Assembly: GCF_009739465.1 (NCBI RefSeq)
Contig: NZ_WHOM01000065.1
Location: forward strand, 432,313-496,312
Direction: 5' to 3'
DNA: 64,000 nt
DNA from: Streptomyces apocyni
GTDB taxonomy: Bacteria; Actinomycetota; Actinomycetes; Streptomycetales; Streptomycetaceae
The translations under genes and the position numbers were made by a program. This document shows positions 57,612-64,000 of this stretch, piece after piece. Numbering within the stretch: position 1 is the stretch's first letter; each line of letters begins with the position of its first letter. Under the pieces are notes generated by a model. It worked only from the letters and a program-made list of their open reading frames with translations. It did not search any database and had not been told where the DNA came from.

Positions 57612-59939
57612 TTGTCAACCGGGGACTCTGCTGAATTGCAGAACGAGCAGCAATTCATCGACCGCCTGTATGGCCGTCTCGACGCGCTCCGCGCCGAGGC
57701 CCAGGAGCAGGCGCGCAGGGCGTTGGAGCAGGTGGGGCGGGGTCTGCAGGCGCGGCTCGAACGGGATGTGGTCGCTGAGGAGCGTAGCCGGGAAGTCGCC
57801 GAGCTGGACGGTGTCGAATCCGGGCTCTGTTTCGGGCGAATTGATCTCGCGGCCGTACCTGAGGGCGGCGCGGAAGGCGCGGAGGGCGCGGAGGGCGCGG
57901 ATACGTCGGATGGCGCGGCGATCCACCATCACATCGGGCGTATCGGAATCCGCGCCGACGACGAACAACGCACTCCGCTGCTGATCGACTGGCGCGCGCC
58001 CGTCGCCCGGCCCTTTTATCTCGCCACCGGTCATACGCCGATGGGGCTGCGCCGCCGACGCCACCTCACCACCCAGGGGCGTACGGTCACCGCGCTGCAC
58101 GACGAGATCCTGGACGTCGGGGACACCAGCCGTACCGGATACGAGGACCCCAACGGCGACGCCGTCCTGCTCGCCGCCGTGAACGCCGCCCGGACCGGCC
58201 GGATGGGCGACATCGTGCAGACCATCCAGGCCGAGCAGGACCGGATCATCCGCGCCCCGCACCAGGGCGTCCTGGTCGTCGAGGGCGGCCCAGGTACCGG
58301 CAAGACCGCGGTGGCGCTGCATCGAGCCGCGTATCTGCTGTACGCGCACCGCGAGGTGCTGGCCAAGCGCGCGGTACTGATCGTCGGGCCGAACCCGGCG
58401 TTCCTCGGCTATATCGGTGAGGTGCTGCCCTCGCTGGGTGAGACGGGTGTGCTGCTGGCGACTCTGGGAGAACTGTTCCCGGGGGTGCACGCGGAAGGAA
58501 CCGAGAGCGCGGAGGCGGCCGCCGTGAAGGGGCGCGCGGACATGGCCGACGTGATCGCGGCGGTGGTGCGGGCGCGGCAGTCGGTGCCTGACCCGGTGCT
58601 GGAGATCGACCACGAGGGGTACGGGACGCTGTTCCTGGAGCGAGCCATGGCGGAGGACGCCCGCGCGTACGCGCGAGCGCAGCACCTGCCGCACAACCTG
58701 GCCCGCCCGTACTTCGCCTTCCAGATCATCGATGCTCTGACCGACCAGCTCGTCGAGCGGCTCGGGGCCGATCCGTTCGGCGGGCCGAACCTGCTGGGAC
58801 CCGATGACGTCGCCCAGTTGGGCAAGGAGATCGCCACCAGCACGGACGTACACGCGGCGATCGACTCGCTATGGCCCGCGCTCACCCCGCAGCGGCTGAT
58901 CGCCGACTTCCTGGCGGAGCCGGAGGGGTATCTGCCCGACGCGGACGCCAAGGTGATCCAGAAGGTGATCCAGCGGGGTGCCGGTGCTTCCTGGACTCCG
59001 GCCGACGTGCCGCTCCTTGACGAGGCCGCCGAACTGCTCGGCGTGGACGACTCCGCCGCGCGGGCCGCCGAGGAGGCCGAGCGGCAGCAGCGCATCGACT
59101 ACGCGCAGGGCGTGCTCGACGTGTCGTACGCCTCGCGTACCTACGAGTTCGAGGACAAGGACGACGAGGACTCGGAGGTGCTGCTCGCGCACGACATCGT
59201 CGACGCGGAGCGGATGGCCGAGCGGCACGAGGAAGCCGACCATCGCAGCGCCGCGGAGCGGGCGGCGGCCGACCGGACGTGGGCGTTCGGGCACATCATC
59301 GTGGACGAGGCGCAGGAGCTGTCGCCGATGGCCTGGCGGCTGCTGATGCGCCGCGTGCCGACGCGGTCCATGACGCTCGTCGGCGACCCGGCGCAGACCG
59401 GGGACGAGGCGGGGTGCGGATCGTGGACGTCGATCCTCGCGCCGTACGTCGATGACCGCTGGGAGTTGGTACGGCTCGGGGTCAACTACCGGACTCCGGC
59501 CGAGGTGATGGAGCTGGCGGCCGGGGTGCTGCGGGCGCGGAACCCGGAGTTCGAGCCGCCGCGCTCGGTACGGGCGACGGGAGTGCGGCCGTGGGTGCGA
59601 GCCACGACCGACCTCCCGGGCGCGGTGGCGGACGCCGTCGCCCGTGATCTTCCGGCCGAGGGGCGGCTCGCGGTGATCGCGCCCCGTACGCTCCATGAGG
59701 AGCTGGCGGCGCGGCTGGACGGGGTGGTGGCCGGGGGCGCACCTGACCTGACGCGGCGGGTCGTCCTGCTCGACGCGCGGCAGTCGAAGGGGCTTGAGTT
59801 CGACGCGGTGATTGTCGTCGAGCCCGCTGAGCTGAAGACCAGCGATCTGTATGTCGCGCTGACTCGGGCGACGCAGACGCTGGGGGTGCTGTACACGGGG
59901 ACGCTGCCGGTGGGATTGGGGCTGGGGGCAGGGAATTAG
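57612..59939 (+). CDS. helR: HelD/HelR-type RNA polymerase recycling ATPase
   Basis: A 775-residue UvrD/Rep-like protein, starting at TTG with GAGGAG five bases before. An N-terminal coiled-coil arm (ELQNEQQFIDRLYGRLDALRAEAQEQARRALEQ) that would enter the RNA polymerase secondary channel precedes GGPGTGKTAVALHRAAYLL (Walker A), VDEAQELSPMAWRLL (Walker B), GDPAQT, and VLLDARQSKGLEFD plus VALTRATQ (motif V/VI). The helicase 1A region lacks DNA-helicase contacts as in HelD. HelR displaces rifamycin-bound RNA polymerase in S. venezuelae; whether this is HelR or plain HelD is not settled by sequence. Confidence 0.82.
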   Translation: MSTGDSAELQNEQQFIDRLYGRLDALRAEAQEQARRALEQVGRGLQARLERDVVAEERSREVAELDGVESGLCFGRIDLAAVPEGGAEGAEGAEGADTSDGAAIHHHIGRIGIRADDEQRTPLLIDWRAPVARPFYLATGHTPMGLRRRRHLTTQGRTVTALHDEILDVGDTSRTGYEDPNGDAVLLAAVNAARTGRMGDIVQTIQAEQDRIIRAPHQGVLVVEGGPGTGKTAVALHRAAYLLYAHREVLAKRAVLIVGPNPAFLGYIGEVLPSLGETGVLLATLGELFPGVHAEGTESAEAAAVKGRADMADVIAAVVRARQSVPDPVLEIDHEGYGTLFLERAMAEDARAYARAQHLPHNLARPYFAFQIIDALTDQLVERLGADPFGGPNLLGPDDVAQLGKEIATSTDVHAAIDSLWPALTPQRLIADFLAEPEGYLPDADAKVIQKVIQRGAGASWTPADVPLLDEAAELLGVDDSAARAAEEAERQQRIDYAQGVLDVSYASRTYEFEDKDDEDSEVLLAHDIVDAERMAERHEEADHRSAAERAAADRTWAFGHIIVDEAQELSPMAWRLLMRRVPTRSMTLVGDPAQTGDEAGCGSWTSILAPYVDDRWELVRLGVNYRTPAEVMELAAGVLRARNPEFEPPRSVRATGVRPWVRATTDLPGAVADAVARDLPAEGRLAVIAPRTLHEELAARLDGVVAGGAPDLTRRVVLLDARQSKGLEFDAVIVVEPAELKTSDLYVALTRATQTLGVLYTGTLPVGLGLGAGN

Positions 59940-60015
59940 CCCCCACCCCGCCCCTTCCCGAAAGTCCTCGCCGGACGGGCTTAAGGATTGGCCTCAAACG
60001 CCGGCCGGGCTGGTT

Positions 60016-60082
60016 GGTGTCACGCGGGCCGTAGCCACACTGTCGCCAGCGGTGGCAGCGTCAGCCGCAGGCTGGCCGGGCG
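60016..60082. pseudogene. Duplicate of the glgB 3' end
   Basis: 67 bp differing at only three positions from 63081-63147, which encode the last 20 codons and stop of glgB. In frame, all three differences are synonymous (Thr, Pro, Thr codons). It lies just after the HelR-type gene, about 3 kb from intact glgB. Confidence 0.9.
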
Positions 60083-60133
60083 CCGAACTCGCCGTGGACC
60101 TGACCTGGTTTCTACGTGCGCCCCTCACTGTGG

Positions 60134-60391
60134 TCAGTAGCGGTAGCGGGCCTTGAGGATGACGACCTCCTTCTCGGTGGCCCGGTAGACAAAGCGGTGT
60201 TCGTCGTCGATGCGGCGAGACCAGTAGCCGGACAGGTCGCCCTTCAGGGGTTCGGGCTTGCCGATGCCGGTGAACGGGTCGCGCTGGACTTCTCCGATGA
60301 GGCGGACGAGGTTACGGAACAGCTTCTTGTCCGTCGACTGCCAGTACAGAAGGTCGTCCCAGCCGCTGGGACGAAACCGGACGTCCCTCAC
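60134..60391 (-). CDS. yoeB: YoeB-type toxin (RelE superfamily)
   Basis: An 85-residue toxin from GTG (VRDVRFRPSGWDDLLYWQSTDKKL). The conserved C-terminal end GYWSRRIDDEHRFVYRATEKEVVILKARYRY has the catalytic Glu/His/Tyr residues of YoeB. It cleaves mRNA at the ribosome. Its GTG overlaps the antitoxin stop by four bases. Confidence 0.93.
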   Translation of the reverse strand: MRDVRFRPSGWDDLLYWQSTDKKLFRNLVRLIGEVQRDPFTGIGKPEPLKGDLSGYWSRRIDDEHRFVYRATEKEVVILKARYRY

Positions 60392-60672
60392 CGGTCACCT
60401 TCTCCTTCCGCCAAGGCCTTCAGCTCCTCCGTGGTCCTGGTGATCACGGGGGTGTCAGCGGCCTTGTCAGCGGCGACTGCGGCCATGAGGTGGGCGGCGT
60501 TGGCCGGGGATCGCAGCAGGTAAACGGTCTCCTGCCAGGAGCGGTAATCGTCGGCGGACATGAGAACGGCATCACCACCCTTGGAGGTGATCTCTACCGG
60601 CTCGTGATCGTCGTTGACTTGTTGAATGAGTGGGAACAGGCGGGCGCGGGCTTCGGAGGCGGTTATGGCCAT
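60388..60672 (-). CDS. yefM: YefM-type antitoxin
   Basis: A 94-residue Phd/YefM protein, MAITASEARARLFPLIQQVNDDHEPVEITSKGGDAVLMSADDYRSWQETVYLL, with the standard N-terminal DNA-binding fold and a C-terminal disordered segment. Partner of YoeB; streptomycetes carry validated YefM-YoeB pairs. Confidence 0.94.
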   Translation of the reverse strand: MAITASEARARLFPLIQQVNDDHEPVEITSKGGDAVLMSADDYRSWQETVYLLRSPANAAHLMAAVAADKAADTPVITRTTEELKALAEGEGDR

Positions 60673-60689
60673 GAGCTTTCCCTCTCATT

Positions 60690-60716
60690 GACTGGTACGG
60701 GAATGCGGTACCAGTC
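60690..60716. promoter_or_regulatory. Palindrome upstream of yefM
   Basis: GACTGGTAC, nine bases, GTACCAGTC: perfect 9-bp arms, 18 bases before the yefM ATG and 25 bases after the kinase stop. Candidate YefM operator; may also terminate the kinase transcript. Confidence 0.6.
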
Positions 60717-60740
60717 GCACCGGCGTGGCGTGGGTGGCGC

Positions 60741-62939
60741 TCAGCGGACCACCGCATGCACGCCCTTCCTGCTGCCGCTGTACACAACGGTGTCCGCGAC
60801 CGCCGGGACGCCCGATATACGTTCCCAGGTGGGGGTACTCCAGATCAGCTTTCCGGTGGTGGCGTCGAGGGCGAAGAGCGTGCCGTCGAAGCTGCCGCCG
60901 TAGACGGTCCCGTCCTGCACGCGCACGGCCTCCATCACGAACGCCCGTGTGGTGAAGGTCCACCGTTGCCTGCCGGTCGCGGCATCGATGGCGTAGACCA
61001 CGCGTTCCTTTCTGCTGCCGGAGTAGACCGTGCCGTCCGCGACCGTGACCGCGGCCAGCACATCCCCGTTGGTGCGATGCACCCAGCGCTGTTTGCCGGT
61101 CGCGGCGTCAAGGGCGTAGAAGCTCTCGTCCGCAGCGCCGACGTAGACGGTGCCGTCGGCCACCACCGGCCTGTCCTGTACGGCCGCCTTGGTGGGGAAG
61201 ATCCAGCGTCGGTCCCCGGTGGCGGCGTCGATCGCGTGGACGTTGCGGTCGTAGCCGCCCACGAAGACCGTGCCGTCCGCGACCACCGGGGACGAGTTGA
61301 TCCACTCGCCGATCTCGTACACCCACCGCTCCGCGCCGGTGTCGGCCGCGTACGCGTACACCTGGCCGTTCGTACTGGCCACATACAGCGTTCCGTCGGC
61401 GGGCCTGGTGGGGGGAGAGATGCGCTCGTCCACGGCGACCGACCAGCGTTGCTTGCCGGTCTCGCTGGCCAGGGCCGTCAGCTTGCCGCTGTTGCTGCAG
61501 TAGAGGGTGTCGCCGCCAGAGATCGGCGGGCCAGCGCGCCTGTCGAGGCGGTGCGACCAGCGTTCGTTGCCGGTCCCGGCGTCGACGCTGTACACCGTAC
61601 GGTCCGAGACGAAGCAGAGGGAATCGCCGACGATGACCGGCGACACCACCGCCTCGGCCGTTTCGATCGTCCACAGCACCTCACCGGCGGAGTACCCGGA
61701 CACGTCGGGCCCCTCGGCGCGCGGCTCCTTGTCTCCGGTGCCGCCGGTTCCTGCCGTGCCGGGGTCGTCTTCGCCACCTTTCGAACCGGCGCCGAAGACC
61801 CGCCACCCGGCCACCGCCGCACCACCGGCTGCCGCCAGGCCGACGATGGCGGTCAGCGCCTGGCGGCGCGTCCGTCCGGCGGAGGGCGCTACGAACGGCG
61901 CGGGCGGCGCGGGCACCGAGGGCACCGAGGGCACCGAGGGCGGCGCGGCGGGCGGTGGCGGCGGTGCGGCAGCGGTCTGCGTCCGCAGCGCATGGACCCC
62001 AGCCTCCGTCGGGGGGTGCGCCCCGCCTGGCTCGCCCTCGTGGTCCACGATGGCCGCCGCGACCGCCGGGGGCAGCCAGTCGGCCCCGGAGAGCAGCCCC
62101 GCCACACCCTCCTGCTCCTGTCCGCCACCGGCCGCCCGCGCCAGTTCGCTGATGAGCGCGGCGTCGGCGGGCCGGTGCTCCGGGTCCTTCTCCAGGCAGC
62201 GCGCCAGGAGATCGCGCAGCGGCTCTGGTACCTCCCCTAGTCGCGGCTGCTCATGAACCACCCGGTAGTGCAGCGCGTGGGTCGCCCCCGTACCGAACGG
62301 GCTGCCGCCGGTCGCGGCGAACGCCAGCACCGCACCCAGTGCGAAGGTGTCACTGGCGAACCCGACCGGGAGGTCCCGCAGTTGCTCCGGCGACATAAAG
62401 CCGGGAGTGCCGATCGCCGCGCCGGTCTGGGTCAGCGCCGTCGCGTCGGCCGCCACCGAGATCCCGAAGTCGATGACCCGCGGACCGTCCCCGGTCAGCA
62501 GAACGTTGGACGGCTTCAGATCCCGGTGGATCACCCCCGCCCGGTGAATGGCGTCCAGTGCCTCCGCCAGCCCCGCGCCGAGGGCCAGTACCGACTGCGC
62601 GGGCAGCGGCCCGTGCGCGCCGACCGCTTCCTGAAGCGACATCCCCGGCACGTACGCCGTGGCCAGCCATGGCGGCGAGGCGTCCGGATCGGCGTCCACC
62701 ACGGCGGCGGTGAAGAACCCGGTCACCCGCCGGGCGGCCGCCACCTCACGGGCGAAGCGCTGCCGGAAACCGGCATCCTCGGCCAGTTCCGGCCGCATCA
62801 CCTTGACGGCAACGGCACGGCCACTGGGCGAACGGCCCAGGTACACCCGCCCCATACCGCCCGCCCCGAGCCGCGCGGCGATCTGGTACTGGCCCACCTG
62901 CTGGGGATCGCTGGACTCGAGAACCGTGAAGCGGGCCAT
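60741..62939 (-). CDS. Ser/Thr protein kinase with extracytoplasmic PQQ-like beta-propeller
   Basis: About 732 residues from ATG 62939 (MARFTVLESSDPQQVGQYQIAARLGAGGMGRVYLG); ATG 62972 is an alternative. Kinase motifs: GAGGMG loop, AVKVM Lys, HRDLKPSN, DFGIS, SPEQL. A Pro-rich linker and one membrane helix (ALTAIVGLAAAGGAAVAGW) follow. Then come about seven blade repeats (VYVGAADESFYALDAATGKQRW-like, GTVYAIDAATG) of the PQQ/WD-like propeller. It is a transmembrane sensor kinase. It lies in the 3-kb insert next to yefM-yoeB. Confidence 0.93.
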   Translation of the reverse strand: MARFTVLESSDPQQVGQYQIAARLGAGGMGRVYLGRSPSGRAVAVKVMRPELAEDAGFRQRFAREVAAARRVTGFFTAAVVDADPDASPPWLATAYVPGMSLQEAVGAHGPLPAQSVLALGAGLAEALDAIHRAGVIHRDLKPSNVLLTGDGPRVIDFGISVAADATALTQTGAAIGTPGFMSPEQLRDLPVGFASDTFALGAVLAFAATGGSPFGTGATHALHYRVVHEQPRLGEVPEPLRDLLARCLEKDPEHRPADAALISELARAAGGGQEQEGVAGLLSGADWLPPAVAAAIVDHEGEPGGAHPPTEAGVHALRTQTAAAPPPPPAAPPSVPSVPSVPAPPAPFVAPSAGRTRRQALTAIVGLAAAGGAAVAGWRVFGAGSKGGEDDPGTAGTGGTGDKEPRAEGPDVSGYSAGEVLWTIETAEAVVSPVIVGDSLCFVSDRTVYSVDAGTGNERWSHRLDRRAGPPISGGDTLYCSNSGKLTALASETGKQRWSVAVDERISPPTRPADGTLYVASTNGQVYAYAADTGAERWVYEIGEWINSSPVVADGTVFVGGYDRNVHAIDAATGDRRWIFPTKAAVQDRPVVADGTVYVGAADESFYALDAATGKQRWVHRTNGDVLAAVTVADGTVYSGSRKERVVYAIDAATGRQRWTFTTRAFVMEAVRVQDGTVYGGSFDGTLFALDATTGKLIWSTPTWERISGVPAVADTVVYSGSRKGVHAVVR

Positions 62940-63084
62940 CCCACCAGCCTCTCCTGTTGACGCCTGCACCATTGCGGACGACAGCGTACCCAGGCGTATG
63001 GCTACTCACCGGGCGCGCCCATCCGGTACGGGTCAGACCCCCCAGGAGCAGGCCCGGAGGGCGGAGTTGGAGCAGATGGGGGTG

Positions 63085-64000
63085 TCACGCGGGCCGTAGC
63101 CACACCGTCGCCAGCGGCGGCAGGGTCAGCCGCAGGCTGGCCGGGCGGCCGTGGGCGGGGGACGCGTCCGGCTTGAGGGCGGGCGGGTTGCCGACGTCGC
63201 TCCCGCCGTAGCGCGCCGCGTCCGTGTTGATGACCTCCGTCCAGGCCGGGACGTCGTCCGGCACCCCCAAGCGGTACGCGTGCCGGACCACCGGGGAGAA
63301 GTGGGAGACGGCCAGCAGCGGGGAGCCGTCGGCGTCGTAGCGGAGGAAGGCGAGGACGTTGTCGTCGGCCGCGTCGCCGACGACCCAGGCGAAGCCCCCG
63401 GGGTCGGTGTCCCGCTCCCACAGGGACGGCGAGCGCAGATAGACCGTGTTCAGGTCGCGGACCAGGTCGCGTACGCCCAGGTGGTCGGCCGCCGCCCCGT
63501 ACGACGGGTCGAGCAGCCACCAGTCAGGGCCGTGCGCCTCGGACCACTCCGCGCCCTGGGCGAACTCCTGGCCCATGAAGAGGAGTTGCTTGCCGGGGTG
63601 GGCCCACATGAAGCCCAGGTAGGCGCGGTGGTTGGCGCGCTGCTGCCACCAGTCGCCGGGCATCTTGGAGACGAGGGACCGCTTGCCGTGCACCACCTCG
63701 TCGTGGGAGATGGGCAGGACGTAGTTCTCGCTGTACGCGTACACCATCGAGAAGGTCATCTCGTTGTGGTGGTGCTTGCGGTGGACGGGCTCCTTGGACA
63801 TGTACGCGAGTGAGTCGTGCATCCAGCCCATGTTCCACTTCAGGCCGAAGCCCAAGCCGCCGAAGCCACCAGGCCCCAGGTGGTGCGTCGCGCGCGTGAC
63901 GCCGTCCCACGCGGTGGACTCCTCGGCGATGGTGACGATGCCGGGCTCGCGCCGGTACAGGGTGGCGTTCAGCTCCTGGAGGAAGGCCACCGCGTCGAGG
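63085..64000 (-). CDS. glgB: 1,4-alpha-glucan branching enzyme (5' end outside window)
   Basis: The C-terminal about 305 residues. Catalytic features present: Glu in TIAEEST (acid/base) and Asp in PISHDEVVHGK (transition-state stabiliser); the nucleophile Asp lies beyond the window edge. GMWAHPGKQLLFMGQEFAQGAEW-type sequence and the C-terminal all-beta domain complete the family profile. It makes alpha-1,6 branches in glycogen. The final 20 codons are duplicated at 60016-60082. Confidence 0.96.
   Translation of the reverse strand, partial: LDAVAFLQELNATLYRREPGIVTIAEESTAWDGVTRATHHLGPGGFGGLGFGLKWNMGWMHDSLAYMSKEPVHRKHHHNEMTFSMVYAYSENYVLPISHDEVVHGKRSLVSKMPGDWWQQRANHRAYLGFMWAHPGKQLLFMGQEFAQGAEWSEAHGPDWWLLDPSYGAAADHLGVRDLVRDLNTVYLRSPSLWERDTDPGGFAWVVGDAADDNVLAFLRYDADGSPLLAVSHFSPVVRHAYRLGVPDDVPAWTEVINTDAARYGGSDVGNPPALKPDASPAHGRPASLRLTLPPLATVWLRPA

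Noticed and set aside
60000..63084. Search for an integrase, excisionase or tRNA attachment site in the glgB-linked insert
   Set aside because: None was found; the insert is called on the duplicated glgB end alone.

Overview
The window is about 64 kb of very GC-rich DNA, with GTG and TTG starts, GGAGG-type ribosome binding sites and dense ATGA/GTGA stop-start overlaps. Gene content points to the core chromosome of a Streptomyces: filP and scy (polar growth), nucS, absC, cslA/glxA, icmA, meaB, DUF397, DUF6230/DUF6114. From memory, the order follows the S. coelicolor SCO5387-SCO5440 neighbourhood, with several strain-specific insertions. Both end genes are cut: an ATP-binding-type membrane protein at the left and glgB at the right.

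Left third (1-23.5 kb). After the truncated protein and a 169-bp MITE-like palindrome comes nucS (mismatch endonuclease). Then follow an SCO5389-family protein, an LLM flavin monooxygenase, and two tandem ABC-2 modules (ATPase plus permease) beside the filament/polarisome genes filP and scy. A methylmalonyl-CoA/acyl-CoA group follows: epimerase, acetyl-CoA acetyltransferase, meaB. Next are absC (MarR), three overlapping AIM24 genes, a DUF3817-thiamine-binding pair, and an autoregulated-looking operon SRPBCC-DUF4166-TetR with a large inverted-repeat operator.

Middle (23.5-36.7 kb). The cslA-glxA-GH6 set (beta-glucan synthase, copper radical oxidase, lipoprotein endoglucanase) builds and processes a tip glycan. 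It is followed by MarR, DUF3817, icmA (isobutyryl-CoA mutase large subunit, with the diagnostic F80/Q198) behind a perfect 24-bp palindrome, the DUF6230-DUF6114-acidic protein operon, a YbbN-like thioredoxin and a TetR regulator.

Accessory patch (36.7-40.6 kb). VapBC, a Uma2 nuclease-fold gene, and an XRE/TPR regulator followed by four tiny genes that all overlap by GTGA. Three of the four are below 60 codons. This is my best candidate for an undescribed system.

Central carbon block (40.7-47 kb). pyk, ackA and pta on one strand and pfkA on the other: glycolytic exit and acetate overflow.

Right part (47-64 kb). XRE, TetR/MFS efflux with three operator copies, MarR, a TIGR03083-type protein, a TRAP-TAXI transporter, an Rv2466c-like thiol protein, DUF397 with a truncated XRE partner, a lipoprotein, a MerR-thioredoxin pair, and a HelD/HelR-type RNA polymerase rescue ATPase. 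A 3-kb insert (YefM-YoeB plus a kinase/PQQ-propeller) is bracketed by two diverged copies of the last 67 bp of glgB, and glgB runs off the right edge. No tRNA, rRNA, CRISPR, integrase or transposase gene was seen.
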